From Symbiodinium natans (taxonomy: Eukaryota; Sar; Dinophyceae; Suessiales; Symbiodiniaceae), in contig CAJNDS010002646.1 in assembly GCA_905221605.1 (NCBI GenBank), positions 448,501-512,500 on the forward strand: DNA of 64,000 nt. The letters are read 5' to 3'. The position numbers were made by a program, and so were the translations under genes. Shown piece by piece: positions 20,536-32,347 of the stretch (the stretch's first letter is position 1; the number at the start of each line of letters is the position of its first letter). Under the pieces are notes generated by a model, which was not told where the DNA came from, did no database searches, and saw only the letters and a program-made list of their open reading frames with translations.

Positions 20536-20670
20536 GGGGTTTAGGGTTTAGGGTTTAGGGTTTAGGGTTTAGGGTTTAGGGTTTAGGGTTTAGCGTTTAG
20601 CGTTTAGCGTTTAGCGTTTAGCGTTTAGCGTTTAGCGTTTAGCGTTTAGGGTTAGGGTTTCGGGTCTAGG
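20536..20670 (+). repeat. TTTAGGG array switching to TTTAGCG
   Basis: Eight TTTAGGG units pass into eight identical TTTAGCG units (about 20592-20648) and back. TTTAGCG is not seen as an array elsewhere in the window. Confidence 0.95.
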
Positions 20671-21074
20671 GAAGACTCTCTCGGCGTTTCCGGAGATTCT
20701 CAATAGACACGGGACCTAAGGCGACATTGCGCCCTCCAGCCCGAGACACCAAGGACGAAACCCCTAAGACGTGAATATCAGCCCTAAACCCTAAGCCCCG
20801 AACATCGGCCCACACCCAAGATCCAAAATGTCAGCCCACATCTCGAATCTTAACCCCTATAGCCTACATATCAACCCACACCCCAAACAAGCCAAGCCCC
20901 AAAACGACATAAAACAACATGCTTTGTGATCTTGGGTGTAGACACGGTTCATGGTTTTAAGGAGCTCTGGGCTTAGGGTGCCCAGACCCTAAACCCTCAA
21001 CCCTAAACCCTAAACCGTAAACCCTAACCCCTAAACCCTAAACCCCAAACCCCTAACCCGAAACGGGCTCAAGT

Positions 21075-21152
21075 TCAGCTGGGCGTAATATGGAGCAGGG
21101 AGTGAACGCTGCCGAGGTGCCCCGGGTAATGGTAGAAGTACACAAGCTCCGG
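21075..21152 (-). CDS. Candidate C-terminal exon, aromatic-rich
   Basis: Acceptor GCTCGCGCAG then PELVYFYHYPGHLGSVHSLL, HITPS and TGA, exactly 26 codons. Not recognised. Confidence 0.5.
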   Translation of the reverse strand, partial: PELVYFYHYPGHLGSVHSLLHITPS

Positions 21153-21345
21153 CTGCGCGAGCCTTGGAGGGTTTAGGGTTGAGGGTTTTAGGGTTTTAGG
21201 CGTTTAGGGGTTTAGGGTTTAGGTTTAGGTCTCAGGGTTTAGGGTTAGGCTTAGGGTAGGTTTCAGGGATACCTAGCACCAGGGACCTGAACCCCAAAAA
21301 AAAAAAAAACATCATGAGCCACTCCAAAAAACCTTTTAGATCCTG

Positions 21346-21440
21346 GTTTGGGGTTTGGGGTTTGGGGTTTGGGGTTTGGGGTTTGGGGTTTGGGGTTTGG
21401 GGTTTGGGGTTTGGGGTTTGGGGTTTGGGGTTTGGGGTTG
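21346..21440 (+). repeat. Uniform TTTGGGG array
   Basis: About 13 identical TTTGGGG units, the unit used as telomere by some ciliates; here it is a homogenised variant of TTTAGGG. Confidence 0.95.
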
Positions 21441-21659
21441 TGTATGGTTTGGGGTGTAGGGCTCGGAGCCTACGATGGCTTATGGTTTCGCACAGGCCGC
21501 AGGCCCCAACGTTCAAAAGACAATGCCACTACCAGTGACGAATAGCCGCCCAGCGGGGGTTCTGTGTAGCTTAATAGTACCCTAAACCCTAAACCCTAAA
21601 CCTAAACCCTTTTCCCTAAACCCTAAACCCTAATTTTGAGTTTAGGGTTTCTCTGCTGC

Positions 21660-21815
21660 CGCTTTGTAGACCCTGGGACGGACTCTGCCCCTTTCAGCCC
21701 TCGGCCCAAGGCCACGACGGAAAGCCACAAGCTTCAATGTGAGCCAAATTGCAGGATCATAGCTCCCACTGTTGATTTCCATAGAGGCTATACTGCAAAA
21801 GTAGATAGATACGTA
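21660..21815 (+). CDS. Candidate plus-strand exon
   Basis: Acceptor GCCGCTTTGTAG then GTDSAPFSPRPKATTESHKL and QCEPNCRIIAPTVDFHRGY. Open for about 50 codons. Not recognised. Confidence 0.45.
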
Positions 21816-22382
21816 GATAGGTAAACTAAGACCTGAACTGAGAAGCCCTCGAACGAGATGCAGACACATGCATGTCCACACATATGTCCTGCTTTTCTTT
21901 TTTCTTTGCCAAAACCTACATGCACTTCAAGTGGTCTCTTCTCTGACTGTTTTCAAGCGTACCTAGGGGCTGCCCAAACCCTGAACCCCAAGGCCCACTG
22001 TCAGGTGGACAGGCGACATCGGCTCAGCACGTGGGGGTGACAGCACACCCTCGTTCGCCGGGACTGCCTCCGGACACGTTCAGGTTGCATCCCGAAACCC
22101 CAAGACGAAACTTGGCGAAAACCCCGAAAGCCTTCAACCCCTTCAAAATCAAACACTAAAACCTTTAAAGGCTGGCAACCGCACTTCCTAAACACCAAAA
22201 CGCCGAAAGCCCTGACTAATAAATGCAGACCAGTCCCGGAAACCCCTACACTACCCAAAACCCTTGAGGGACAGGGTTGAGTTTGGGGGTTCCCTCACAC
22301 CCTGCCCCAAACCCCCAAACCTCCATCCTAAACCCTCAACCCAAACCGTAAAGCCCTAAACCCCCAACCTAAAACCCTAAGC

Positions 22383-22500
22383 CAGGCCTGGGCCACTGCC
22401 TCGTTCTTCGAGCCCTTCCTGCTGCGCTTCTTGCGCCGCTGGGGCATGTCGTCGAAACATGACGGCAATGCCGGCAGGCAGAACATGGCTGGCACGTGAA
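22383..22500 (-). CDS. Candidate exon with basic NLS-like run
   Basis: The minus frame reads [20 protein letters not shown] then VAQAWL. The K/R cluster resembles a nuclear localisation signal. A competing frame is also open. Confidence 0.4.
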
Positions 22501-22622
22501 AAAAAATCTCTCAGAGTTCCGGAAAACCAAAAACCAAAACCAACCTCTGACCTGCCGGCCCTAAAAAAACCAAGCTGGGCTGTGGGGTGAGTCCATGTGA
22601 GTGACTTTTTGCACGGTATCGA

Positions 22623-22623
<1 letters not shown>

Positions 22624-22664
<41 letters not shown>

Positions 22665-22800
22665 TTTTTTGTATGTGTATATATGTATACACATATATAT
22701 ATATATATACACATAATAAAGATACATATATACATACAGACATACATAAAGAGATAGATACACATATAGAAAAAGATATAGATATAGATATAGGTATAGA
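22624..22800. repeat. TA-rich microsatellite cluster
   Basis: (TA)n at 22624-22662, then ATATAC, ACATATAG and ATAGAT repeats. Frames rich in Tyr/Ile on both strands are translations of this. Confidence 0.95.
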
Positions 22801-23004
22801 TATCGGCATAGCTTTGGGTATTTTTTATGCCAGCTGGGACCACTTTGCTTCCCTCAGTGGGCTTAGGACTTAAGCCCTGAGCCGTAGACAATACACCCTA
22901 AACCCTAAACCCTAAACCCTAAACCCTAAACCCTCGAGCTGATCCCTACAGGGAATGAAATGCCGGGGCCCTCAGGGACCGAAGGGTGTTGTTGTTCTTG
23001 TCTT

Positions 23005-23155
23005 TAGGGTTTAGGGTTTAGGGTTGAGGGCTTAGGGTTTAGGGTTTAGGGTTTAGGGTTTAGGGTTTAGGGTTTAGGGTTTAGGGTTTAGGGTTTAGGG
23101 TTTGGGGTTTAGGGTTTAGGGTTTAGGGTTTAGGGTTTAGGGTTTAGGGTTTAGG
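23005..23155 (+). repeat. TTTAGGG array
   Basis: About 20 units. The stretch 23230-23480 beyond it holds AT-rich unique sequence with GCCCCAAAGCACC repeats and no gene. Confidence 0.9.
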
Positions 23156-23964
23156 GGCCAGGGTTGAGGGTTTAGGGTTTTGCGTTTTGGGTTTTGGGTT
23201 TAGGGTTCAGGGTTTCAGGGGTCTAGCATTCAAATGGGGGGGAGAGGCGGGGCAGCCAAGGAACCGTCATGGTGTGATATGCCCGGAAAACTATTTAAAA
23301 CAAAAAAGAATTATTTACTACCAAAAAGAATTTTAAAAAGAAGCGAAAGGTTGGAGTTCTTGAACCCCCCCTAAAGCTCCTAATCGAAAAGGGAAAAGAA
23401 AGGCAAAATCCCCAAAGCACCAAAAGCCCCAAAGCACCTAAAGCCCCTACAAGCCCCAAACCCCAAAGCTGTTCCGGGGCTTTTTGGGGTGGCCTAGGGT
23501 TTAGGATTTAGGATTTAGGGTTTAGGGTTTAGGGTTTAGGGTTTAGGGTTTCGGGTTTAGGGTGGCTTGGGTTTTAGGGTGGTTTAGGGTTGAGGGGTTT
23601 AATTTAGGGGTTCGCGGGGTTTACGGGTTTAGGGCTTCTAGGTTCCTTCACAGCCATTGGGGTTTCAGGTTTTGCAGTTTGGGTGGTCTAGTGATTCTCG
23701 TTTTTACTTCCAGGCTTCTTGAGAGATGAAGGTTCAAAGAGTCAACCCTAAACCTTACACCCTAGACCCCATACCCTAAACCCTAAACCCGAAACCCTAA
23801 ACCCTAAACCCCATACTCTAAACCCTTAACCACAAGTTGCCAGGACGAGGTGCGGAGTTCTTGGGCACCAAATCCGTGATCTTCTCCTGCGAAGGTGCAC
23901 AAGTCTGAAGGCCGAGAGGGCTGAGAACTGCGGGCTTGGGTGTACCTCTCGACCCGCAAGGTTT

Positions 23965-24125
23965 AGGGGTTAGGGTTTAGGGGTTAGGGTTTAGGGTTTG
24001 GGGTTTGGGGTTTGGGGTTTAGGGTTTAGGGTTTAGGGTTTAGGGTTTAGGGTTTAGGGTTTAGGGTTTAGGGTTTAGGGTTTAGGGTTCAGGGTTTAGG
24101 GTTTAGGGTTTAGGGTTTAGGGTGT
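23965..24125 (+). repeat. TTTAGGG array
   Basis: About 22 units with three TTTGGGG units near the left. Confidence 0.9.
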
Positions 24126-24142
24126 AGCATTGGTAAGCTGAA

Positions 24143-24617
24143 CACGGTAATGTGAAGAAATGCACACCAAATCACCAACCAATCACAGCTCATAGCGAGC
24201 CAAAGGTAGAGAACATTCACATGTCGCAAGGGCCTTTCTCATCGAACAAGAATCGGGTCCGGAAGCATATAAGCCCTCCGCATGCAACGAACGCTGACCC
24301 CTTCATTCAGGGGATCCACTCCCAGGATGACTCGGACCCCTTCTTCTGGTGGTTTGGGGTTTAGGATTAGGTGGTTTGCTATGGGCTTGGGGGTCATGGG
24401 TACGTGGAAGTATAGCGCATCATATAACTCATGTCAAGGTACACCTAACCCTGCCTTTGTCAACCCAAGCACCTTCACGAAGGCCGGAAAGGTACGTCTA
24501 AGTACACATGAAATTTCAAGTACTCTGCCCGTCTGCCTGAACGGAGTGGATGAGCGCCCGTACCTGTCCAGGGTTTCCATTGGGTTTGAGCGGCTGATGG
24601 CTTTTTGGCTTAAGTAG
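24143..24617 (+). CDS. Candidate two-part plus-strand gene, unrecognised
   Basis: The first frame (to about 24350) contains NADPFIQGIHSQDDSDPFFW. A second frame (about 24400-24617) reads WKYSASYNSCQGTPNPAFVN .. VCLNGVDERPYLSRVSIGFE and ends TAG after FWLK. A short TTTAGG-containing gap between them may be an intron. Codon use is less GC3-biased than the small exons. Confidence 0.45.
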
Positions 24618-24916
24618 GGCTGTACCTGCGTTGGGGTCCTAAACCCTAAACCCTAAACCCTAAACCCTAAACCCTAAACCCTAAACTGCGGTTGCATCCT
24701 TGGAGCTGGCCAAGTTGAGAACTGGCCCTTGGGGTGGGGGGGGGGGGTGCAGAGCTTAGCAGGGGGTGGCATTACTTGAAGGCTCATGGCTACTGAGGGT
24801 TTAGGGTTTATGGTTTAGGGTTTAGGGTTTAGGGTTTAGGGTTTAGGGTTTAGGGTGTAGGGTTCAGGGTTTAGGGTTTAGGGTTTAGGGAAGATGCGCC
24901 ACCTGTGTAGGTGACG

Positions 24917-25009
24917 ATGGATCCAGCTGAAATGCCTTCGTCAATACAAGTCCGCGCGCCCGGCCGACTCCAATCCAACTCACAAGGGAACCAGCACGAC
25001 ACAGCTTGA
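24917..25009 (+). CDS. Small plus-strand ORF (30 codons)
   Basis: ATG to TGA reading MDPAEMPSSIQVRAPGRLQS then NSQGNQHDTA. It could be a final exon or a short chance frame. Confidence 0.3.
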   Translation: MDPAEMPSSIQVRAPGRLQSNSQGNQHDTA

Positions 25010-25309
25010 CAAGAAGACCACCTTCTTGAAGGCTCATGGGTAGCTATCTATATGTATATATATATATATAGACATATAACGGTTTTAAGGTTTAGGGTTC
25101 AAGGTTTAGGGCTTAGGGTTTAATTAGGGTTTATATATATATATATATATGTATAGGGTTAGGGTTAGATGTGCCCTAGCAAAGGCTATCACACAACGAA
25201 CCTAGATCTACAGACCCTAAACCCCCACAAGCCCGACACCACAAACCATACATCTAGAGGCCTCCTCAGAGGGCTCCGCACTGAACCCTAAAAGAAGAAA
25301 AGCCCTAAC

Positions 25310-25395
25310 AGCCCTAAAGTCCCTAAAGCCCTAAAGCCCTAAAGCCCTAAAGCCCTAAAGCCCTAAAGCCCTAAAGCCCTAAAGCCCTAACCCCC
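25310..25395 (-). repeat. 8-bp CCCTAAAG array
   Basis: Ten identical 8-mers GCCCTAAA, an expanded telomere-like unit. Confidence 0.95.
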
Positions 25396-25519
25396 AAGCC
25401 CTAAACCCGAAACCCCATCTTTGCTTTACCAAAACATCCTAGACAGGCCTTTGGCGCCCTCAAACCCTGATATTACTGCACAATTCTACTGTTCTACCGG
25501 TAGTTCTCGAAATTAGGTT

Positions 25520-25548
25520 TTTTTTTTTTTTTTTTGGGGGGGGGGGGT
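25520..25548 (+). repeat. T homopolymer followed by G homopolymer
   Basis: About 18 T then 11 G, in an otherwise non-repetitive, gene-free stretch (25450-25890). Confidence 0.9.
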
Positions 25549-25952
25549 CCTGCATATAGTACGGCACCCTTACAAGAAGGACCCTAATTAAGAGAACTAC
25601 CCATCATTATTTGTTCTACTCTTACCTACTTCGTAGGAATGCCCTGCAACCCCCGAGAAAAATATTCCTAAACAGAACCCGCCCAACAATGGAAAATATG
25701 AAATATCCCAAGAGCCTACCTAGAGTCAAGGGGCTGAAGGAGGGGCCCTTATAAGGGACCTTAGGGGTTGTATTTAGGGGCTACATAGGTATATAGGGAA
25801 TACATAAGGTATATCTAGGGGTTCTATAAGGGAATCGGATTCGGGGTCCCTTCTAGGGACCCTCCTTATACCCCTCAATAGAGTTCCAACGGCCTAGACC
25901 CTAAACCCTAAACCCTAAACCCTAAACCCTAAACCCTAAACCCTAAACCCTG

Positions 25953-26060
25953 AGTATAATCGTACACCATCAGACCAATGGCCTGGAGATCTTTCTCATC
26001 ACGTCCATCGCGCGGGTCCTTCGGGCACGTGGCGCCCAAGCGGAAAGAGCAAGCAAGTGT
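25953..26060 (-). CDS. Candidate exon
   Basis: The minus frame reads LGATCPKDPRDGRDEKDLQA then IGLMVYDY, immediately followed by a CCCTAAA array. Codons look coding; no family assigned. Confidence 0.45.
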
Positions 26061-26163
26061 CTGGAAGGGGCTTAAGCGAACTCTCGCGCTTTTCGGGGGT
26101 TTTTGGGGGGACCCAGAAGACCCCCAAGATTTCGTTTAGGGCTTTTGGGTGTTTTGGGGGGCT

Positions 26164-26394
26164 CTAGCAAGTTGCGGATTTAGGGGGCAGCTTAAGACAT
26201 GTTGGGATTCGTGTTCTTGGTCTTGCCCCCGGATGGCCCGAGAAACTCCTATTCAGCTGTCGATGGCCCCTGGTCCTGATCTCCCCACATAGTGCAGATA
26301 CCGTTGCCGTAGACACGACCCCACCTACATGGGTAGCTCTCTGAGTTGGGGGCCGTTTTGGGGGGGGTTTATAATACCTAGACCCTAAACACAA
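26164..26394 (-). other. 76-codon frame, status doubtful
   Basis: Arg/Pro/Thr-rich frame without motifs; listed only because it covers an otherwise unexplained island. Confidence 0.2.
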
Positions 26395-27139
26395 AACCCT
26401 AAAAACTAAACCCTGAACTCTGAACTATCTAAACTCTAGACCCCAAACACTCCACCCTATACACTCCTTTTTCAACCGGGCGCCGAGTGTCTGACAGTAC
26501 CTGCTTGAGGCTTTGGGGAGGGCCTTTCCACTAGAGGGCCACGAAGGCGAAAGGCTTGTTTAGGGTTTAGGGCGCTAAGCCCTAAACGCTTGACCCTAGA
26601 CCGTAAACCCACCTAAACCCCCAGCCCTAAAGGAGCGTCTGAGCCCAAGAACCGGCGCCCCTAAACTTATTTGCCACGTCACTAGGTCGGCCATTGGAAC
26701 CCTCTATCTTGAACCTGAAAGAGAACATACAACAGTCGCCCTAAACCCCAAACCCTGAACCCCAACCCTAAACTCGAAACCCTAAACCCTAACCACAAAC
26801 CCTCAACCCTACACCCTAAACTCTGAACCCCAAACCCTAAACCCCAAACCGTAAACCCTAGGACGGCGGATTGGATCAGCTCAGAGCTCTGGCTTCTTCG
26901 TTGTTGCGGCCTCGGCCGAAGGCCGTTTTGGTGCGTTTAGGGCTTCTTGGGGTTTAGGGTTTAGGGTTTAGGGTTTAGGGTTTAGGGTTTCGGGTTTCGG
27001 GTTTCGGGTTTCGGGTTTGGGGCTTGGACCTCTTGGAGTTAAGGGCTTAGGGTTTGAGAGCTTAGGGTTGAAGGTTTAGGCTTCTAAGGAATGGGATGTA
27101 GGGGTTTAGTTCTGGGGGCTCAAGGGTTTAGGGTTTAGG

Positions 27140-27850
27140 GTTAGGGTTCCGGGTGTGTCACACGCTCCGCGCACACCACCACACAAGGGCGTGTGTTTTG
27201 GTGTGCACCAAAGTTCACGTCCTCTCCCAACCCACCCATGATGACAAGTTCAGGGTCTTCATATATGTAGAGCGTGCAACCAATTGCAGAATTTCATCTA
27301 GATGACATACAACAGGAAAGCTAGCTCAAATGTCTTAAAATTTCAAGTGGTGCCATTTGATTAAAACCTAAGAAACACTTACCCTCCCCTTCCTACCTGC
27401 CTGCAGTTTGGCATGATCTTGGCATCACGTCATATAGCGATCTTCTCCATAGTGTCCGTCCCGCCACTTGACCCAGCCCTACCTTGTAGTGCCGTTTTAA
27501 ATTTGCAAAGGTCTTATTTAACATAGTATGTATTACTTCCTTGGATATGCTATATACCTATAAACGACTACAAACAATTGTTACTGCAGCGATTAAAAAA
27601 ATAATGCAAGTTACAACCGAAGTGCTATATAACACATCTACGGAAATGGTTACAATACTGAAGCATACTTAGTGCTTCACAGAGTGAACGCAGGCTGGCC
27701 TCCTACAAAAGCGCCCTTGATAGGTAATGTAAGTCCAACTGGAACTATGAAGCATTTACAACCTCCACAGCATCAGCTTACAACGTTTTTACAACAGTAC
27801 ATACTGCTATAGTGGCATATCTTGACTGAACAAATTTGCTATCTTATCTA
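27140..27850. other. Telomere-free AT-rich stretch without a gene
   Basis: Starts a 5.7 kb segment almost lacking TTTAGGG. The CACACC/GTGTGT inverted motif near 27150-27220 (GTGTGTTTTGGTGTGCACC) can fold. No convincing frame. Confidence 0.5.
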
Positions 27851-27854
27851 AAAC

Positions 27855-28166
27855 CTAAAAGCTAACATATGTGAGCACGCATAATAATGGCAGCCACATA
27901 AAATACCAGCATAAATATTTCAGTGAACGTCTTGTTCTCGACATCTGCCAGTCTGGTTTCCAACTCAAAAATTGCATTTTTTCTTGGGCCACTAACTTAG
28001 TTCCAGTGTCTTCAACTCTGCCTTCAAAAGATTCAAAGTTTGCCTGCATCGCTTCAGATATCCTATCAACTGTTGCCGGTCGTGCTTCCCACATACCATA
28101 GTGGTGTTGCTTTACTCCACTCCCAATATATTTGCACAGTTTCTGTACATATTTACAATTTCGCAA
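27855..28166 (-). CDS. C-terminal coiled coil plus membrane anchor, possibly frameshifted
   Basis: One minus frame reads ISEAMQANFESFEGRVEDTG then TKLVAQEKMQ and ends YLCWYFMWLPLLCVLTYVSF. The +1 frame over the last third reads FELETRLADVENKTFTEIFM then LVFYVAAIIMRAHIC with its own stop. The second continues the heptad-like pattern better, which suggests a frameshift near 27975 or a sequencing indel. Either end supplies a hydrophobic tail of about 18-20 residues. Codons are AT-richer than in the telomere-field exons. Confidence 0.5.
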   Translation of the reverse strand: MRNCKYVQKLCKYIGSGVKQHHYGMWEARPATVDRISEAMQANFESFEGRVEDTGTKLVAQEKMQFLSWKPDWQMSRTRRSLKYLCWYFMWLPLLCVLTYVSF

Positions 28167-28852
28167 GTGACAGGCCGCTTAGTCGGGTCGTTTCAAATCG
28201 AGTCAAATCCGTGAACCGACGCTTCAGAGAATCGGGTACTGAATCTGGGGGATTACAAAAACCGAATCGGTTTGGCGCTGCAGTGTTAGCTATCACTATT
28301 CTTAGAGATGCTGGATATGCGTGTATATAGCCCCCTGATCAGACACTCACACACATACGTATGTATAATGTATACGTACATATGCCCTTCTCCTGCTGCC
28401 TTGCCGTGGCATCAAGCCCCTACACCACCCAGCCTGCAAGCGCATGCGTCCTCCACATGGAGTCTTCGAATCGATTACTGAAAGGAGACAAACGGGAAGA
28501 TCTAGTAGGCCCGCTCACTTGCAAGAGCTCTTGGATGCCTTTGGCTGGCTGCATGGTTTAGGGCGTTGGGTTTAGGATTTGGGGCTTGGGGAGAAGTTTA
28601 GGATTTAGGTCGCATAAGATCCTGATGAGACGGCTTAGTGAAGGTACATGAGGTATTTAGACTGTAGCCTGCACTCCTTCCAACAAGTTTAGGTTTTCTT
28701 GGGGAGTTGTGGCCCAGAACAAAGGGGGAATTTAGCGGGGCTGTAATTAGAGGGAATATCTCCTACTGCCGAAATTTAGGGCCGGGCTAGGGTTCAGGGT
28801 CTCAGGTCTAGGGTCACGCGGTAAACCATGCACATTACGGACACCTCTCCTC

Positions 28853-29065
28853 TCACACAAGACCCAACAAATCTGCGTCAAGATCAACACGTGAGCTCGC
28901 GGCTAGTAGCTTGAGAAGCTTCTTCCTTTGCACATGCTGCGCATCTGCGCTGACGAAGGCGAATAGAAGAGTTGGGGCCTCCTGCTCTCCCAAACCGGCT
29001 TCAAACTGGAGGCCCATACAATCGTATGGGGAAGAAATAGTTAGCAGGGATACTTTAACCAAGAA
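28853..29065 (-). CDS. Candidate exon, Leu/Ala-rich
   Basis: The minus frame KVSLLTISSPYDCMGLQFEA .. PTLLFAFVSADAQHVQRKKL .. LLAASSRVDLDADLLGLV ends at TGA. It is preceded by a T-rich acceptor-like tract ending AAAG. Not recognised, but strongly protein-like over 69 codons. Confidence 0.55.
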   Translation of the reverse strand, partial: FLVKVSLLTISSPYDCMGLQFEAGLGEQEAPTLLFAFVSADAQHVQRKKLLKLLAASSRVDLDADLLGLV

Positions 29066-29615
29066 AAATTGCAGGAACCTCGAGGCCCAACCTTAAGTTC
29101 TCGACGCCTCCGTAATAAGGGCGACGCGTTGGCTGTCCTTTCAAATCGCCCATTCCATGTTCTTTCCTCGGCTCGAGGTTTGTACTTTGGGATTTGGGGT
29201 ACTTCATAGCTTGGTGGAAGGGGCTGCAGCCTTGAAGAGGGTCTTAGGGTTTAGGGTTTAGGGTTCAGGGTTAGAGTTTAGCCTTTCAAAAGGGTAGTTT
29301 CGTGGTCCCTTAGTACGGGTTCTCGGCGATCCGTCTTTCGCGGCCACTTTCGCGGACTTTCGCGAAACATCGACTACGGAGAGTCGGATATACAAACTGC
29401 ATTTGGTCACAAGCTTGGCTACACAGCGCTGAGGCAGCAGGGGGCTTCGGAAGCGTACGCCTGCAGAATGATCGCCTGCTCTGTTTCGTGTCCTTTCTTG
29501 TACCATCGCTAGACTTTCGCGGATGCATTGCTTTACATCTTAAGCCGCTTTTATAGAAGACGCGGATCGCTTGAATAGATGCTTTGGGTTGGAATGACAT
29601 GGGCGAGGGAGTGAA

Positions 29616-29909
29616 TTAGTTCGCGGACTGCATGAATAAGGGGGCCCAAATGAATAGCTTCTGGCTTTCAGGTGTGCAACATCCCGGCTCTCCAGAAATT
29701 GTTCTGTATTCCGCCTGGAAGAAAGACGGAGGCGTGCCAAAGCCGCCAGACGCCGCCAGGCCCTGCAGTGGAGCTCCGGAAACTGCACCACAGATGCAGA
29801 GAGCCTCCAGCGCCATCAGAGGTGATGAACCTTCCCTAAAGACGGCGAGAAGTTTGGAAATTTGGCGTTGCGCGTCCTGTGCTTTCGGAGTTCTGTGTTT
29901 CGCACGCAA
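29616..29909 (-). CDS. Candidate ORF, unrecognised
   Basis: The minus frame contains RQISKLLAVFREGSSPLMAL then EALCICGAVSGAPLQGLAAS. Competing plus and minus frames are open over the same bases, so strand is uncertain. Confidence 0.35.
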   Translation of the reverse strand: MRAKHRTPKAQDAQRQISKLLAVFREGSSPLMALEALCICGAVSGAPLQGLAASGGFGTPPSFFQAEYRTISGEPGCCTPESQKLFIWAPLFMQSAN

Positions 29910-30909
29910 AGCAAAACGCAGGGAAGTTTCCTGTCACAGAGCAGGAAATGGCGCGCCGCGGATGGGCACAGGTTCAAAGGACATATAGTCTACTAACACC
30001 ACAAAAAAGCATGCTGAAGCCAGAAAAAATGCCGAGCCAGATCGAATTTGAAGAAAGGCATGTCAGGAAGCACCGTTTTTAAAGTGGAAGCCTAAGACGA
30101 CGGTGCGTTTAGCCCACCAACTCTATAAAAGCGAAGCGTCTGTGCACTGGTCTATGGAAGTATATGCGGGGCACGGTGGACTGGACTATACAAACAACCG
30201 GAGTCTGGGTGCTCTGCACACACACCAGCGACTTTGCTAACGGAGGGTAGGTGCAGGGTTGCCAGGTTGAGGGGCTTAGGGTTTGGGCGTTGAGGTTAGG
30301 ATCGCACGGGGTCGAAGCAGTTTTTCCATTTATTGGACAGAGGGACGCTGAACGCTTGTGGAAGAGTTCCGCCGTAAACCCAACCCTGAAACTTACACCA
30401 GGAACCCTAGTTGACTCGCCGCAACTCCGCTTGCGGCGTTTAACTCTCAGCTACTTCTCCTGTTGAGGCTTCAGGTTTATGGGACATTTATTAACTATTT
30501 TTTACGAGGGTTTAGGTTTTGGCTTAGGCTCGTCCTGTTTGGCACAAAGGGAAACAAAATCATACAAGTACTAGGTGGGTGTGTAGGGTTTACAGTGTGA
30601 GCATTTACGCTTTGTAGACTTAGATGGGCTTAGGGGTTGCGGGCTTTAACCCTCCTCCCGCTCTGCAGCAAAATCCTTAACGTTCAAAGGTATGATGCAG
30701 GAGCCTCACGAATATTCAATTAGGTTTGGGGTTGAGGGAAAGAGCTAGAGTCAGCTAGGGAACGTCACGATCCTAGCGCACGTGCCCAAGCTCATAGCAT
30801 TCGTTGCTGCAGTGTAGGTTTGACAGATCAAGAATTCAGAATTTTCATGGGCCCCCCAGATTCCGCGCACTCTAAGAAACTTTCTGAGCAAGCGAGAGAG
30901 CAAACAACG

Positions 30910-31018
30910 TCGGCGCAAGTACGGGAAAAAGGGCTACGGCTGCCGTAAGGCTACAAACACACCGTCGGCGCAAGTGCTTGAAAAGGGGCTACCGCTGCCA
31001 CAGGGCTACAAACACTCC
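30910..31018. repeat. Tandem duplication, about 53 bp x 2
   Basis: Two diverged copies of CGTCGGCGCAAGT..GGGCTACGGCTGCC..GGCTACAAACAC lie side by side. Confidence 0.8.
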
Positions 31019-31079
31019 AAAGATCTATTTTTTACAACACTGACACGTTCCCCAGTGAGCCGAGCTCACCTTCGAGATA

Positions 31080-31545
31080 GCCCCTGAGCGTACCCTCTCG
31101 TACTCTTGACACGCTCTGCATTTTTTCCTCATAGTACTCAAACCTTTTGCGCTTGATTGGTTTTGGCTTTGCCAAAGTTTGGCTTTGCCAAAACCTCAGC
31201 CCCAGCATCTGCCTGACCTCCACGCTTCTCATTATTCTGCTTGATGCGTGCCACCTCGTTCACCGAGAATAATGTAATACGTATACATATATACATATAT
31301 ACATACATACATATATATATATATATATGTATGTATTTATTTATTTATACACATATGTGTGCTTGTATATGATGGTTCTTTCTATCCGTTTACACGCGCT
31401 GTCCGCAGAAACGAAAAACAATTAGCAAACGTATGTACTTATTGTTTACCGCCCGGAGGCTTGCCTTCTTCCGGGCTGTTGCAACCTCTGCTTCCACGAG
31501 CTTGAGGTTTAGCTCGGCTGCTTGAAGGATTGAAACAGCCACGGC
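31080..31545 (-). CDS. Two candidate coiled-coil exons with GT donors
   Basis: The exon at about 31545-31450 reads AVAVSILQAAELNLKLVEAE then VATARKKASLRA and ends at GTAAAC. The exon at about 31232-31080 reads KPIKRKRFEYYEEKMQSVSR then VREGTLRGYLE and ends at GTGAGC. Both are minus. A TA/ATAC microsatellite lies between them (31279-31340). These could be upstream exons of the gene ending at 27855. Confidence 0.5.
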
Positions 31546-31792
31546 ATTGCAAGGTGCACAAACTCAAAGCAACGCATTTTTTTACAACACAAATTCAAAG
31601 GACTCAGTAGGCTCTTGGAGTCTCCGGCCCACAGGGTCCTCGCCATCAGAATCGTGGGCGCTCGCAATCGAATTTCAGAGTCGGGAACACGGGGGATTCC
31701 CTAAGCGATCTCCAAGGCTTGCGAATTTTGGCCCGGACAGGGTACATGCACTTCATCCCCGCCCAGGTCTCTTTCGACGAGTCTCTTGAGGC

Positions 31793-32308
31793 TTGCGACA
31801 ATGCATCTCATGCACCTGTGAACGCGCAAGAAACCAGAGAAAAGAACAACAGCTGCTCCATGCCATGGGCATATGTAACATTATGGCACGAACAGGAAGT
31901 CAAGAGTTTGACATACGACCTCTTGCGAAAAAGCACCGTGTTGTGTTGAGCCAATGTTCTGATGACGCACATGTTTTTTGCCATTTAATCAATCGGTGGG
32001 GCCGAAGCTCCTGGCTCACGTCAGGCAAAGTTCTTTTTCGTTTTTCTCGCACCTTTCTTTCCGTCGGTCATGCAATGCCTGCGCAGGTCGCCCAACTCGC
32101 ACGCCAGGCTACGGAGAAGCAACATGGGTCGGTCAGGGCATGCCGGTGGCAAGAGGTGGGGCGGCCGGGGGCCTCGGCGAGGAGGCACTTGTTTTGCAGG
32201 TTTTGCTCTCCAAGCACCCGCCATGTCTCGAGGCCGTCATGCGTGGACCAAACACTGTGCCGCCATGTCTTGGCTCAATACTGATCTCGCAACGGATGAA
32301 AAATTCTT
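31793..32308 (+). CDS. Three candidate plus-strand exons
   Basis: The exon at 31793-32023 (including MARTGSQEFDIRPLAKKHRV then VLSQCSDDAHVFCHLINRW) ends at a possible GC donor. The exon at 32087-32155 (acceptor CCTGCGCAG|G) is exactly 23 codons, VAQLARQATEKQHGSVRACR... The exon at 32200-32308 (acceptor TTGTTTTGCAG|G, donor GTGAGT) reads VLLSKHPPCLEAVMRGPNTV.. The second junction keeps phase. No family recognised. Confidence 0.55.
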
Positions 32309-32347
32309 GTGAGTGACGTCGCCCGGCGTCGAGTCGACGCACACGGC

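Noticed and set aside
21232-21545. Open frames of 65-94 codons on both strands (GFGVWGLGFGVWG, NPKPQTPNPKPQ)
   Set aside because: Direct translations of TTTGGGG/CCCCAAA repeats, as in many other arrays; no unique coding sequence.
22377-22891. Tyr/Ile-rich frames on both strands
   Set aside because: Products of (TA)n and ATAC microsatellites; only the unique part at 22383-22500 is kept.
24771-25040. TACTTGAAGGCTCATGG words as further CTTGGAGG-family MITEs
   Set aside because: Two words resemble the left TIR, but no matching right end or TA pair was found.
31279-31340. ATAC/TATA tract as a promoter
   Set aside because: Simple microsatellite inside a probable intron; no supporting start-site signal.
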